A stretch of DNA of 21,293 nucleotides from Parachlamydiaceae bacterium. GTDB taxonomy: Bacteria; Chlamydiota; Chlamydiia; Chlamydiales; Parachlamydiaceae. The translations under genes were made by a program, and so were the position numbers. Below are positions 1 through 7,892 of the stretch, one piece after another. The notes under the pieces are model-generated. The model was not told where the DNA came from. It ran no database searches and saw only the letters and a list, made by a program, of their open reading frames with translations. Each line of letters begins with the position of its first letter. The first letter of the stretch is position 1. The stretch is taken from positions 1-21,293 of the forward strand of contig JAUXSJ010000186.1 in the NCBI GenBank assembly GCA_030679615.1, read 5' to 3'.

Positions 1-44
1 TCTGCGTTAAATTGTTTTCGAGAAGTAACGGCCTATCGAGTTAC
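1..44 (+). repeat. Partial copy of the 4159-4327 palindromic repeat (right arm)
   Basis: The first 44 bases are nearly identical to 4284-4327, the right arm of the palindromic element between ybhR and the M4 peptidase gene; they share the core from ctgcgttaaa to gagaagtaac. The copy is cut by the window edge, so its left arm, if present, lies outside. This shows the element is dispersed rather than unique. Confidence 0.8.
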
Positions 45-97
45 AAAACAATTGTTAATCAAATTGTTGTGAACAAAAAGATGTGTCCACCTGTAAG

Positions 98-227
98 GGC
101 CCTGCCTTCGCTTTTTTTCAAGAGGTCTAATGATAGTGCGGTGTTATTTTTCGACTTAATCAATCGAATCTATAAAAGTGCAAACGTGAATATCCGAACC
201 ATAAAAAAGCGAAGGCAGGGCCTTCGC
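98..227. repeat. Inverted repeat with 20-bp perfect arms
   Basis: Bases 98-117 and 203-222 are exact reverse complements over 20 bp, separated by 85 bp. The right arm carries a further nested hairpin at 209-227 (GCGAAGG and CCTTCGC around a five-base loop). Bases about 216-275 resemble 6618-6675 at the end of the large palindrome (shared ccttcg, aaaag and gatgaagac blocks), and 216-236 also resembles 10139-10159. I read it as a remnant of the dispersed palindromic repeats. No convincing gene lies in 1-345. Confidence 0.7.
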
Positions 228-256
228 ACTCCAAAAGATATGATGAAGACTGGTGT

Positions 257-283
257 TTGAATAAAAAAACATACCGTCATAAT
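257..283 (+). promoter_or_regulatory. Possible sigma-70-type promoter of the ybhGFR operon
   Basis: TTGAAT at 257-262 and CATAAT at 278-283 are separated by 15 bp; an overlapping weaker TAATAC at 280-285 gives 17-bp spacing. They lie 60-90 bp upstream of the first operon start. The match is modest in very AT-rich DNA, so this is tentative. Confidence 0.25.
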
Positions 284-345
284 ACTAAAATGATTAGTAT
301 CCAATTTAAATTTTAAATAAAATTATTGATTCTTTTAGGTAATAA

Positions 346-1224
346 ATGAAGCGAGTAATCCTCTTAATCATCGTTATTTTAATTATTTTAGGAGGTTATC
401 ACTCGTATTTTTCATGGAAAAATAAAACTCAAGAAACAAATTTCATTACCTTATATGGCAATGTTGATGTGCGTCAAGTCGACTTGGGATTTCGTGTCAG
501 TGGACGTATTGCTGAAATGTTTTATGAAGAAGGAGATTTTGTACATCCAGGAACATTATTGGCTTACTTAGATGATCAGCCTTTTGAAGATCAGGTTAAA
601 CAAGCTGAAGCACATGTGGAGTCTATAGGGGCAGCTTTAATTAACTCGGAACAACTTCTTGAGAGACGTAAAGAATTATTAGGAACAGGAGGAATCTCAG
701 AACAAGATTATGATGATGCCATTTCTTCTCGAAATATTCACAAAGCTAATTATCAAGAAGCAATTGCTGCTTTAGGGGTTGCCATCACTAATCGAGAAGA
801 TACAGTTTTATTTGCTCCTTCTGAAGGAACGATATTAACTCGAATCAGAGAACCAGGCACGATTGTTAGGGAAGCGAATCCAATTTATACCCTTTCTTTA
901 ATCAATCCGATTTGGGTTAGAGCTTATGTTTCAGAAGTTCAATTAGGGAATATTTTCCCGGGGATGCAAGCTGAAATTTATACAGACACCCCAAAAAAAA
1001 ATCCTTATCGAGGCCATATTGGATTTATTTCTCCTGTCGCTGAATTTACCCCTAAAACAGTGGAAACAACAAGTTTAAGGACCGATCTCGTTTATCGCCT
1101 AAGAATTATCGTTGATAATGTGGATTATGGTTTACGTCAAGGAATGCCGGTGACTGTGAAACTTCGCTTGGCTGAACAAGAAAATGTTCATGCCAATAAT
1201 GAACTCCATGACAATCCATTATGA
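346..1224 (+). CDS. ybhG: HlyD-family periplasmic adaptor (YbhG-like membrane fusion protein)
   Basis: Encodes a 292-residue membrane fusion protein that would link an inner-membrane ABC pump to the periplasm or outer membrane. A single N-terminal hydrophobic segment (about residues 3-20) anchors it. Residues about 36-70 form the first biotinyl-lipoyl half (VDVRQVDLGFRVSGRI... with EEGDFVHPG), about 80-150 an alpha-helical hairpin, and about 155-275 the second lipoyl half and beta barrel (LFAPSEGTILTRI, GMPVTVKL). It is slightly shorter than E. coli YbhG (about 330 residues), mainly because of the helical hairpin and N-terminus. The start ATG has a weak AGG 5 bp upstream. Its stop overlaps the next start (ATGA), indicating translational coupling with the ATPase gene. 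Family assignment is firm; the YbhG identity rests mainly on its operon partners. Confidence 0.88.
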   Translation: MKRVILLIIVILIILGGYHSYFSWKNKTQETNFITLYGNVDVRQVDLGFRVSGRIAEMFYEEGDFVHPGTLLAYLDDQPFEDQVKQAEAHVESIGAALINSEQLLERRKELLGTGGISEQDYDDAISSRNIHKANYQEAIAALGVAITNREDTVLFAPSEGTILTRIREPGTIVREANPIYTLSLINPIWVRAYVSEVQLGNIFPGMQAEIYTDTPKKNPYRGHIGFISPVAEFTPKTVETTSLRTDLVYRLRIIVDNVDYGLRQGMPVTVKLRLAEQENVHANNELHDNPL

Positions 1225-2951
1225 ATAAAACGGATGAAATTTTACTAAGTATCACAAATCTTTCAAAAAAATTTGACAATTCAGACAATTATAGTCTTGA
1301 AAATATTCAAGCATCCGTTCCAAAAGGACAAATGGTTGGAATAGCCGGACCAGATGGTGCAGGTAAAACAACTTTAATTAGACTCATTGCCGGATTACTC
1401 CTCCCTACTTCTGGAAATATATTAGTGGACGGTCACGATACCATTCAGGATGCCTCATTTATTCATTCACATATTGGCTATATGCCACAAAAGTTTGGCC
1501 TCTATGAAGATCTTACCGTTAAGCAAAATTTAAATTTATACGCAAACCTGAGGGGCCTTGAAAAAAATGAATTTTCATCTACTTTTGAAAAACTTCTTTC
1601 ATTTACAGCTTTGGAACCTTTTCAAAATCGTTTGGCTGGAAATCTTTCAGGCGGAATGAAACAAAAACTTGGTTTGGCTTGTGCTTTAATAAAAAAGCCC
1701 CTCTTACTTCTTCTTGATGAACCGAGCGTTGGAGTTGATCCAATTTCTAGAAGAGAATTATGGAAAATGGTTCAAGAATTACTCAAAGAAGGCATTTCTG
1801 TTATTTGGAGTACGGCGTACTTAGATGAAGCAGAACGATGTGATTCTGTTTTGCTTTTAAACCAAGGGAATCTTCTTTTCAATGGACCGCCTAATCAATT
1901 GATTAATCGAGTAAATGGAAGAACATTTTTATTAAAGGGAATTGAAGGAAATCGCCGGCAAATTCTTTCAATTGCATTACAACAATCTTCAATCATGGAT
2001 GGAATTATTCAAGGAAGTGATGTGCGATTGTTAACTCGTGAAAAAACAGATCACCCCATTGAAATATCTTTATTTAAAGATGAAAAAAATTTAACTATTC
2101 AACCGACACCACCTCGTTTTGAAGATGCCTTTATCGATGTTTTAGGTGGAGGACCAGGTGGATGGTCGGAACTTGCAGAAAAAACACCTCAAATAACAAA
2201 AAAAAATAATGAAGTTGTAAAAGCAGATGGACTTGTTAAACGTTTTGGTTCATTTACTGCAGCTGATCACATAAGCTTCGCAATTCCTTCAGGAGAAATT
2301 TTTGGATTGCTTGGTCCTAATGGAGCAGGAAAATCAACAACCTTCAAAATGATGTGTGGACTCCTTAAACCAACAGAAGGAGTCGCCTATGTCGATGGTT
2401 TAAATTTGGAAATTGCTCCCAGTAAAGCTCGATCCAGAATAGGATACATGGCTCAAAAATTTTCTCTTTATGGTCATTTAAGCGTTCGTCAAAATTTAAA
2501 TTTTTTCTCTGGGATTTACAATTTAACTGGAAAACACCGCCAAGATATGATTAATGAAATGATCGAAATTTTTTCATTAAAACCTTTTTTGGATAAATCG
2601 GCAGAAACACTTCCTTTAGGATTTAAACAACGTTTATCGTTAGCCTGCGCGCTCATGCATAGACCCGATGTTCTTTTTTTAGATGAACCAACTTCGGGAG
2701 TCGATCCTATTACTCGTCGTGAATTTTGGAATCATATTAATGGCCTTGTTAATAAAGGAATGACGATTATGGTGACAACGCATTTCATGGATGAAGCAGA
2801 GTACTGTGATAAAATTGGATTAATCGATCAAAGTCGCTTAATTGCGATGGGAACTCCTGATGAATTGAAAATCTTAGCTAAAACCGAAGAAAATCCTTCT
2901 CCTTCGCTTGAAGATGCTTTTATTAAATTGGTTCAAAATCATGATCAATAG
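1221..2951 (+). CDS. ybhF: Double-NBD ABC transporter ATPase, YbhF-like
   Basis: A 576-residue protein with two tandem nucleotide-binding domains that powers the ABC-2 pump. The first NBD has Walker A GPDGAGKT (residues 43-50), signature LSGGMKQ and Walker B/D-loop LLLLDEPSVGVDP. The second has GPNGAGKS, a degenerate signature LPLGFKQ, Walker B LFLDEPTSGVDP, and an H-loop in TTHFMDEAE. The linker FEDAFIDVLGG and the degenerate second signature are, from memory, also seen in E. coli YbhF, so I treat this as an ortholog rather than a decayed copy. YbhF in E. coli is linked to efflux of cationic drugs and sodium; the substrate here is unknown. It overlaps ybhG by 4 bp and the following permease by 11 bp. 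Confidence 0.92.
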   Translation: MNKTDEILLSITNLSKKFDNSDNYSLENIQASVPKGQMVGIAGPDGAGKTTLIRLIAGLLLPTSGNILVDGHDTIQDASFIHSHIGYMPQKFGLYEDLTVKQNLNLYANLRGLEKNEFSSTFEKLLSFTALEPFQNRLAGNLSGGMKQKLGLACALIKKPLLLLLDEPSVGVDPISRRELWKMVQELLKEGISVIWSTAYLDEAERCDSVLLLNQGNLLFNGPPNQLINRVNGRTFLLKGIEGNRRQILSIALQQSSIMDGIIQGSDVRLLTREKTDHPIEISLFKDEKNLTIQPTPPRFEDAFIDVLGGGPGGWSELAEKTPQITKKNNEVVKADGLVKRFGSFTAADHISFAIPSGEIFGLLGPNGAGKSTTFKMMCGLLKPTEGVAYVDGLNLEIAPSKARSRIGYMAQKFSLYGHLSVRQNLNFFSGIYNLTGKHRQDMINEMIEIFSLKPFLDKSAETLPLGFKQRLSLACALMHRPDVLFLDEPTSGVDPITRREFWNHINGLVNKGMTIMVTTHFMDEAEYCDKIGLIDQSRLIAMGTPDELKILAKTEENPSPSLEDAFIKLVQNHDQ

Positions 2952-4056
2952 AATTTTAACCCTTATTTACAAAGAAATTCTTGCAGTTTGGCGGGATAAA
3001 AAAAGCCGTTTCGTTCTAATTGTTCCTCCCATCCTACAACTTCTAATTTTTGCGTATGCTGCTACACTTGATGTAAAAGATGTTCCAATTGCAGTATTAA
3101 ATCGAGATGGGGGAGGTGAATCTTTTGAACTCATTCAAAGGTTTCATGGCTCTCATGTCTTCAGAAAAATTTTATATCTCGAGAAAATTAGCGATATAAA
3201 ACCCATTATTGATAATAAAGAAGCCATCATGGTTATTCACTTTGACTCTCAATTTTCCAAAAATATTAAAGCAGAACTGCCGGTAAGTCTTCAGCTAATA
3301 TTGGATGGAAGAAAATCAAATACCGCTCAAATTGTGCAAGGATATGCTAGCCAAATTATCCAACAATTTAATCAAGATATTTTAATTAAACGAAATATAC
3401 CATTTGCAAATCAAGGAACAGAAATCATTTCACGAAATTGGTATAATCCAAATCTCCTTTACTATTGGTTTAATGTTCCCAATCTTTCAGGAATATTAAC
3501 CATGCTGATTGGATTAACGATCACTGGACTTTCTATTGCAAGAGAAAGGGAACTAGGAACATTTGATCAACTTCTTGTTTCTCCTCTTCAACCCATTGAA
3601 ATTCTTATTGGAAAAACTGTTCCAGCATTAGTGATTGGACTTCTTGAAGGAACAATCGTTATTACAACAGCCATATTCTATTTTCAAATTCCTTTCACAG
3701 GCTCCCTGCTACTTCTTTACTTGAGCATGTTTGTCTTCATTTCTTCTATCATTGGAATTGGCTTATTCATTTCTTCCTTATCAATGACTCAACAACAAGC
3801 TATTTTAGGCAGTTTTGTTTTCATGACTCCAGCAGTTTTATTATCAGGATTTGCAACGCCAATAGAAAATATGCCTTATTGGTTGCAAGAAGTTACTTTG
3901 TTTAATCCTCTTAGATACTATCTTGTCATTGCAAAAGGAATTTTTCTAAAAGCAATGCCTACATCCATTATCCTTGAAAATATTTGGCCAATGGCTTTGA
4001 TTGCTGTTTTTACTTTAACCGGAGCATCGCTTTTATTCCGTAAAAAATTGAGTTAA
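2941..4056 (+). CDS. ybhR: ABC-2 family permease, YbhR-like
   Basis: Membrane permease of about 371 residues. One N-terminal membrane segment (VLIVPPILQLLIFAYAATL) is followed by a periplasmic domain (including LQLILDGRKSN and RNWYNPNL) and five C-terminal helices, with the ABC-2 coupling motif region ARERELGTFDQLLVSPL. These blocks match E. coli YbhR closely as I remember it, and fit it better than YbhS. An upstream in-frame ATG at 2908 exists, but 2941 gives the normal family N-terminus (MINRILTLIYKE) and an 11-bp overlap with the ATPase gene, so I chose 2941. In E. coli both YbhS and YbhR are present; only one permease is encoded here, so the pump may use a homodimer or a YbhS encoded elsewhere. 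Confidence 0.9.
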   Translation: MINRILTLIYKEILAVWRDKKSRFVLIVPPILQLLIFAYAATLDVKDVPIAVLNRDGGGESFELIQRFHGSHVFRKILYLEKISDIKPIIDNKEAIMVIHFDSQFSKNIKAELPVSLQLILDGRKSNTAQIVQGYASQIIQQFNQDILIKRNIPFANQGTEIISRNWYNPNLLYYWFNVPNLSGILTMLIGLTITGLSIARERELGTFDQLLVSPLQPIEILIGKTVPALVIGLLEGTIVITTAIFYFQIPFTGSLLLLYLSMFVFISSIIGIGLFISSLSMTQQQAILGSFVFMTPAVLLSGFATPIENMPYWLQEVTLFNPLRYYLVIAKGIFLKAMPTSIILENIWPMALIAVFTLTGASLLFRKKLS

Positions 4057-4158
4057 ATAATTACAGTCCATAAGTCTAACTTAAGTACCAAGTCGCAAAA
4101 TTAACCACTGAGATCACTGACACGATTTTAGTTTTTTTTTGTTTAATCACCATGCCTT

Positions 4159-4327
4159 CAATCCGATAGACCATTACTTCTCGAAAACAACTTAACGCAG
4201 AGGCGGAGAGACAAGGAGGCTCAGAGAAGAACATTTAAACAATATAATTATAAACGATCTTCTCTGCGCCTTCCTATCTCCCGCCTCTGCGTTAAATTGT
4301 TTTCGAGAAGTAACGTTCTATCTGGTT
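4159..4327. repeat. Palindromic MITE-like element, about 70-bp arms
   Basis: Bases 4161-4230 and 4258-4327 are imperfect reverse complements over about 70 bp, with about a dozen mismatches by eye, around a 27-bp AT-rich loop. The best block joins ttctcgaaaacaa and acgcagaggcgg to their complements. The right arm recurs at 1-44, so the element is repeated. There is no coding capacity, which fits a non-autonomous mobile repeat or a large transcript hairpin. No target-site duplication was identified. Confidence 0.85.
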
Positions 4328-4433
4328 AAAAAAATTTACCTCTTTTTTTTAAAATTTTTATTACTATTATTTTCAAAGACATGTATGACCTATTAAAAGT
4401 AACTAATGGAGTGCTTAACCAAAAGAAACCTTT

Positions 4434-4439
4434 GGAGGT
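4434..4439 (+). promoter_or_regulatory. Strong Shine-Dalgarno for the M4 peptidase gene
   Basis: GGAGGT sits 5 bp upstream of the ATG at 4445. It is the clearest ribosome-binding site in the window and fixes the start of the coiled-coil/M4 protein, confirming that the unusual N-terminus is translated. Confidence 0.85.
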
Positions 4440-4444
4440 CATAA

Positions 4445-5908
4445 ATGAATACATTGTGTAAAATTATTTGCCCACGTATACATGAAGGTAGGATTAATTA
4501 CTTATCAAATCGGAAATCTAAACTCGATAGTAAAATTACGAATCACAGTTTGTTGATTAAATCTGCATCATCAGAAATTAAAAGGTTAAACAAAAGAAAA
4601 ATAAGATATGAAAAAAAACAACGTGAATTTAAAGACATAGAAAGAATTAACGAATTAATCCTAAATAAAACTGCATATCAATTAGTCATCGAAAAAAAGA
4701 AAAAAAAACTAGAAGAAGTTCATAATGATCTTTATCGCTTAAAAAGAAACGAAAAAAAACAAGCAAACAAACTTTCAAATACTGAAAACAATTTTCATCA
4801 CTCCTGCAAAAATATTGAAACTAAAATCCATGATGAAATAGAACATTTAAAAGAAAAAGCAGGAGAAATTAAAGATAAAGTGGATGAATTATTTCATCGA
4901 CAAGTTCCAGATGTTACAGCTTCTAATCCTCCAAAAGAAATTCCTCTTGAAAATTTAATTTCTGTTTTTAATGCAAAAAACAAATCAAAATTACCTGGAA
5001 CTTTAATTTATCAACTAAATCCAAAAGTTGATAAAAATAACATCATTGGAAAACAAGCCTTTGATAATGTCCTTGAAGTCCTCAAATTTTGGAGCACCGA
5101 ATTGAATTTGCGTTCTTATGACAATAAAAATGCACCAATCAAAGCAGTTATTCATTATCTCAATAAGTATGCAAATGCCTATTGGGATGGAGAAGAAATT
5201 GTCTTTGGAGATGGAGATGAAATTTTTGGACCTTTTGTAAATTGGGAAGATATTATTGGTCATGAACTAGGTCATGCATTAATTGGTGATGATTTAATTT
5301 ATGAGGGTGAAACAGGTGCTTTAAATGAAAGTTTTGCAGACATCATAGGTGCAATGGTTAATATGTATGCAAATAAAATTAAGGGAAAAGATTATCATTG
5401 GTTGGTTGGTAAGGATATAATACGTATACAAGTGAAAATTAAAGGTCCAAACGGAGAAAAAACATATCATTACAACACATATGCATTACGTTCATTTAAA
5501 GCTCCTGGAACAGCTTTTCCATACCTTAAAGAACTTGGGTGTAAAGATACCCAACCCGCTGTCTATAGCCAGATAGATCAAAGTGATATAAGTGATAATA
5601 ATGGAGTTCATGACAAATCAGGAATTCCAAATCATGTCTTTTGGCTCATCGCTGATCAATTTGGTGAAGAAAAAGCGTTTTTATTTTGGTATGATATTTT
5701 GAAAAATGTGAACACAAATAACCGAATACAATTTGCTGAACTTGCTAATTTACAAATTGAAACTGCAAGAGCTCGCAAACTTCATGATTTAGCTGATGCA
5801 TTAACAATAGCTTGGACAAAAGTTGAAGTGTTAACTGATTCTAAAATACAAATTATAGAATCAAGTCTTGAGAAGCACCAGCTTGAAGAAATTTTGATTG
5901 AGGCATAA
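4445..5908 (+). CDS. M4 (thermolysin-like) zinc metallopeptidase with N-terminal coiled coil
   Basis: A 487-residue protein. Residues about 20-150 are Lys/Glu-rich and predicted coiled coil by composition; there is no signal peptide. From about residue 180 it follows the thermolysin fold: HELGH at 273-277 supplies two zinc-ligand histidines and the catalytic Glu274; Tyr286 and the third ligand Glu295 lie in LIYEGE and GALNESFAD; His389 in NNGVHDKSGIPN matches the transition-state-stabilising His231 of thermolysin. All catalytic residues are therefore present. Most M4 enzymes are Sec-exported with an FTP/PepSY propeptide; here that is replaced by the coiled coil, so it may act in the cytoplasm or leave by another route such as type III secretion (inference). 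The substrate is unknown. It is monocistronic: repeat-bearing gaps flank it on both sides. Confidence 0.88.
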   Translation: MNTLCKIICPRIHEGRINYLSNRKSKLDSKITNHSLLIKSASSEIKRLNKRKIRYEKKQREFKDIERINELILNKTAYQLVIEKKKKKLEEVHNDLYRLKRNEKKQANKLSNTENNFHHSCKNIETKIHDEIEHLKEKAGEIKDKVDELFHRQVPDVTASNPPKEIPLENLISVFNAKNKSKLPGTLIYQLNPKVDKNNIIGKQAFDNVLEVLKFWSTELNLRSYDNKNAPIKAVIHYLNKYANAYWDGEEIVFGDGDEIFGPFVNWEDIIGHELGHALIGDDLIYEGETGALNESFADIIGAMVNMYANKIKGKDYHWLVGKDIIRIQVKIKGPNGEKTYHYNTYALRSFKAPGTAFPYLKELGCKDTQPAVYSQIDQSDISDNNGVHDKSGIPNHVFWLIADQFGEEKAFLFWYDILKNVNTNNRIQFAELANLQIETARARKLHDLADALTIAWTKVEVLTDSKIQIIESSLEKHQLEEILIEA

Positions 5909-5920
5909 TCTACATTAAAT

Positions 5921-5951
5921 TTAGGGGGGTGTCTTTTTTTCACCGCCCTAA
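5921..5951 (+). terminator. Possible terminator hairpin after the M4 peptidase gene
   Basis: An 11-bp stem with one mismatch (TTAGGGGGGTG pairing with CACCGCCCTAA) surrounds a T-rich 9-base loop, 12 bp after the stop codon. It lacks a trailing T run, so it is either a weak terminator or an mRNA-stabilising hairpin. Confidence 0.4.
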
Positions 5952-5990
5952 TTCAATCTATAATCATTAAAAAAAAATAAACAGGATAGG

Positions 5991-6770
5991 CAGGCATACG
6001 CATCAGGCTAAGTTGCCATTTGACTATCGTAAATATTTACCACTGAGATCAATGAGATCAATGAGAACACAGAGAAAGTATGAGATCAGGTGAGAATGAA
6101 ATTAAGTATTTAACATGTTGTTTTTTTTATTAAAAAATAACTTCATCTCATTTTCTCGTTCTTTTCTCGGTGATCTCAGTCTCGACTTTGTGGATTTTTT
6201 ATTCAATCATCGTTCCCTACCATCACTTTTAGATTGCGAAGGCCCTGTACATTCTATCATTCACTAGATTCTAAACACTTAATTCTAAGCCTTTGAGTCG
6301 CTCTACGAGCTCTATGTGTTTTTTATCTTGCCCCCACAGTTCCTTCGTTGCTCGTAAACTCGCTCCTCAGTCACTGTGGGCTTTAATCGGAATCGTCCTA
6401 CGAACTCTAAAACATGTATATAAATGTATACTTGGATTATAAGTGTGCTTTTTAATGTTCTGAGTCCGTAGGACGACTCCGATTAAAGCCCACAGTGACT
6501 GAGGAGCGAGTTTACGAGCAACGAAGGAACTGTGGGGCAAGATGAAAAACACATAGAGCTCGTAGAGCTCAAAGGCTTAGAATTAAGGGTTTAGAATCTA
6601 GTGAGTGATAGAATGTGCAGGACCTTCGTATCTAAAAGTGATGAAGACATGATGATTGAAAAAAAATCCACCAAGTCGAGACAGTGATCTCTGTGATCTC
6701 TGTGATTTATTTTTACGCCATTGTCGCTTAAGTTGATGACATTACTGTAAGACAGGGTTGCGTATGCCTG
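5991..6770. repeat. Large nested palindrome of about 780 bp
   Basis: The ends are inverted copies of caggcatacgca (5991-6002 and 6759-6770). Inside, 6181-6415 pairs with 6455-6680 at roughly nine in ten positions around a 39-base loop, including 60 perfectly complementary bases (6332-6391 with 6478-6537). The left arm has its own smaller imperfect palindrome (about 6041-6180), and a further CCCACAGT/ACTGTGGG hairpin sits at 6333-6380. Two short open frames within it are symmetric by-products of the palindrome. It lies between the convergent M4 and corA genes. It is probably a composite mobile repeat. The 5909-6812 gap has no supported gene. Confidence 0.88.
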
Positions 6771-6812
6771 GTCAAGTATTAATTCTTGAAAAAGCAAGCT
6801 TTTCTAAATAAC

Positions 6813-7892
6813 TTAAAGCCATTTCTTGCGATAAAAATAGGAAAGCATAACCAAAGCAATCCCTAACATAAGAAATAAGACTGCTGGGTAAGCCCAAGGA
6901 TAATGCAATTCCGGCATGAATTCAAAATTCATTCCATAAAGACTAGAAACAAATGTTAATGGGACAAAAATTGTTGAAACAATGGTAAGAAATTTCATGA
7001 TTTCATTTGTGCGAATGTTAATGTTCGATAAATAAATATCCATCATTCCAGAGACAACATCGCGAAAACCTTCAATAATGTCTATTGTTTGAACTGTATG
7101 ATCATAGACATCATGCAAATAAATTTGTGTTGTGGCAGAAACAAGAGGGGGCTCAAGTCTTAAAAAACGATTAATAACATCTCTTACAGGCCAGACAGAT
7201 TTACGTAAAATGATCATTTCTTTTTTAGCTTTCTGGATCCTTTCCACTGTATTTTTTTTAGGAGAATTTAAAAGTTCTTCTTCTAAAACATCAAGCTGAA
7301 CATCAACCTTTTCCAACACAAGAAAGTAATAATCGATAATTAAATCTATGAGAGTATACGCTAAATAATCGGTTCCAAGTTTTCGTATTCTGTTATTTTC
7401 TTGTTTTAACCGCTCTTTAATGGGTTTAAAAATATCGTCCAAACCTTCGAAAAAACAAATAAGGTAATTAGGACCAAAAACGATACTCACTTGTTCATCT
7501 TTAAGGCAATGATGTTTTTCGTCATACTGTAATACGCGAACAACAATAAATACCTGATTTTCATATTCGTCTAATTTAGAACGCTGACCTTTAGTCACAA
7601 TATCTTCTAAAACTAAAGGGTGAAGTTGAAAATGTTTACCCAAGGCTGCAACAGTTCTTGGATCAGACACACCATTAACCTGGATCCAAGTTTTTTCAGG
7701 AGTGATAAGATGCTGAAGGCATTCTTCTAAAGAGATGTTATCTTTTTCTATTAATTGGCTTTCTGTATATTCAACAATAGATAAATGAATATGATCATAT
7801 TCATTTTGTAAGTTAAAATCAGGTAGAGTCCCTGGTGGCAGTCCAACTGATTTTATTGATTTATTAAATAAACGTGCCAAATTTTTATCCAT
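6813..7892 (-). CDS. corA: CorA magnesium/cobalt channel
   Basis: A 359-residue CorA (2-TM-GxN) protein, an inner-membrane homopentamer that conducts Mg2+ and Co2+. The large N-terminal cytoplasmic domain (about residues 1-290) ends in the long pore helix; the first membrane helix (about 297-319) finishes with the invariant G320-M321-N322 selectivity motif in YGMNFEFMPEL; the second helix (about 332-353) is followed by the basic tail RKKWL. The length and the VGLPPGTL and HPLVLEDI blocks resemble Thermotoga-type CorA. The ATG directly abuts the dnaA stop codon (TAG then ATG) with no intergenic base and no clear ribosome-binding site, so it is probably translated by coupling from dnaA mRNA. 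The large palindrome lies downstream. Confidence 0.95.
   Translation of the reverse strand: MDKNLARLFNKSIKSVGLPPGTLPDFNLQNEYDHIHLSIVEYTESQLIEKDNISLEECLQHLITPEKTWIQVNGVSDPRTVAALGKHFQLHPLVLEDIVTKGQRSKLDEYENQVFIVVRVLQYDEKHHCLKDEQVSIVFGPNYLICFFEGLDDIFKPIKERLKQENNRIRKLGTDYLAYTLIDLIIDYYFLVLEKVDVQLDVLEEELLNSPKKNTVERIQKAKKEMIILRKSVWPVRDVINRFLRLEPPLVSATTQIYLHDVYDHTVQTIDIIEGFRDVVSGMMDIYLSNINIRTNEIMKFLTIVSTIFVPLTFVSSLYGMNFEFMPELHYPWAYPAVLFLMLGIALVMLSYFYRKKWL

Larger units (their letters stand above)
4057..4444. other. Intergenic gap holding a palindromic repeat
   Basis: This gap holds no gene that I can support. It contains the palindromic element at 4159-4327 and, at about 4099-4118, a short ccactgagatcactga-type block also seen at 6039-6055 inside the large palindrome. 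No remnant of a second permease gene (ybhS) is visible. Confidence 0.7.

Noticed and set aside
12..260. An 82-codon open frame before ybhG
   Set aside because: It runs through two repeat fragments (1-44 and 98-227), has no ribosome-binding site and shows no protein-like pattern.
2908..2940. Upstream ATG for the permease gene
   Set aside because: It adds 11 residues absent from the family and extends the overlap with the ATPase gene; ATG 2941 gives the normal N-terminus.
6367..6797. Two short minus-strand open frames (6367-6552 and 6591-6797)
   Set aside because: Both lie within or overlap the large palindrome; their codons are by-products of the inverted sequence and neither has a ribosome-binding site.
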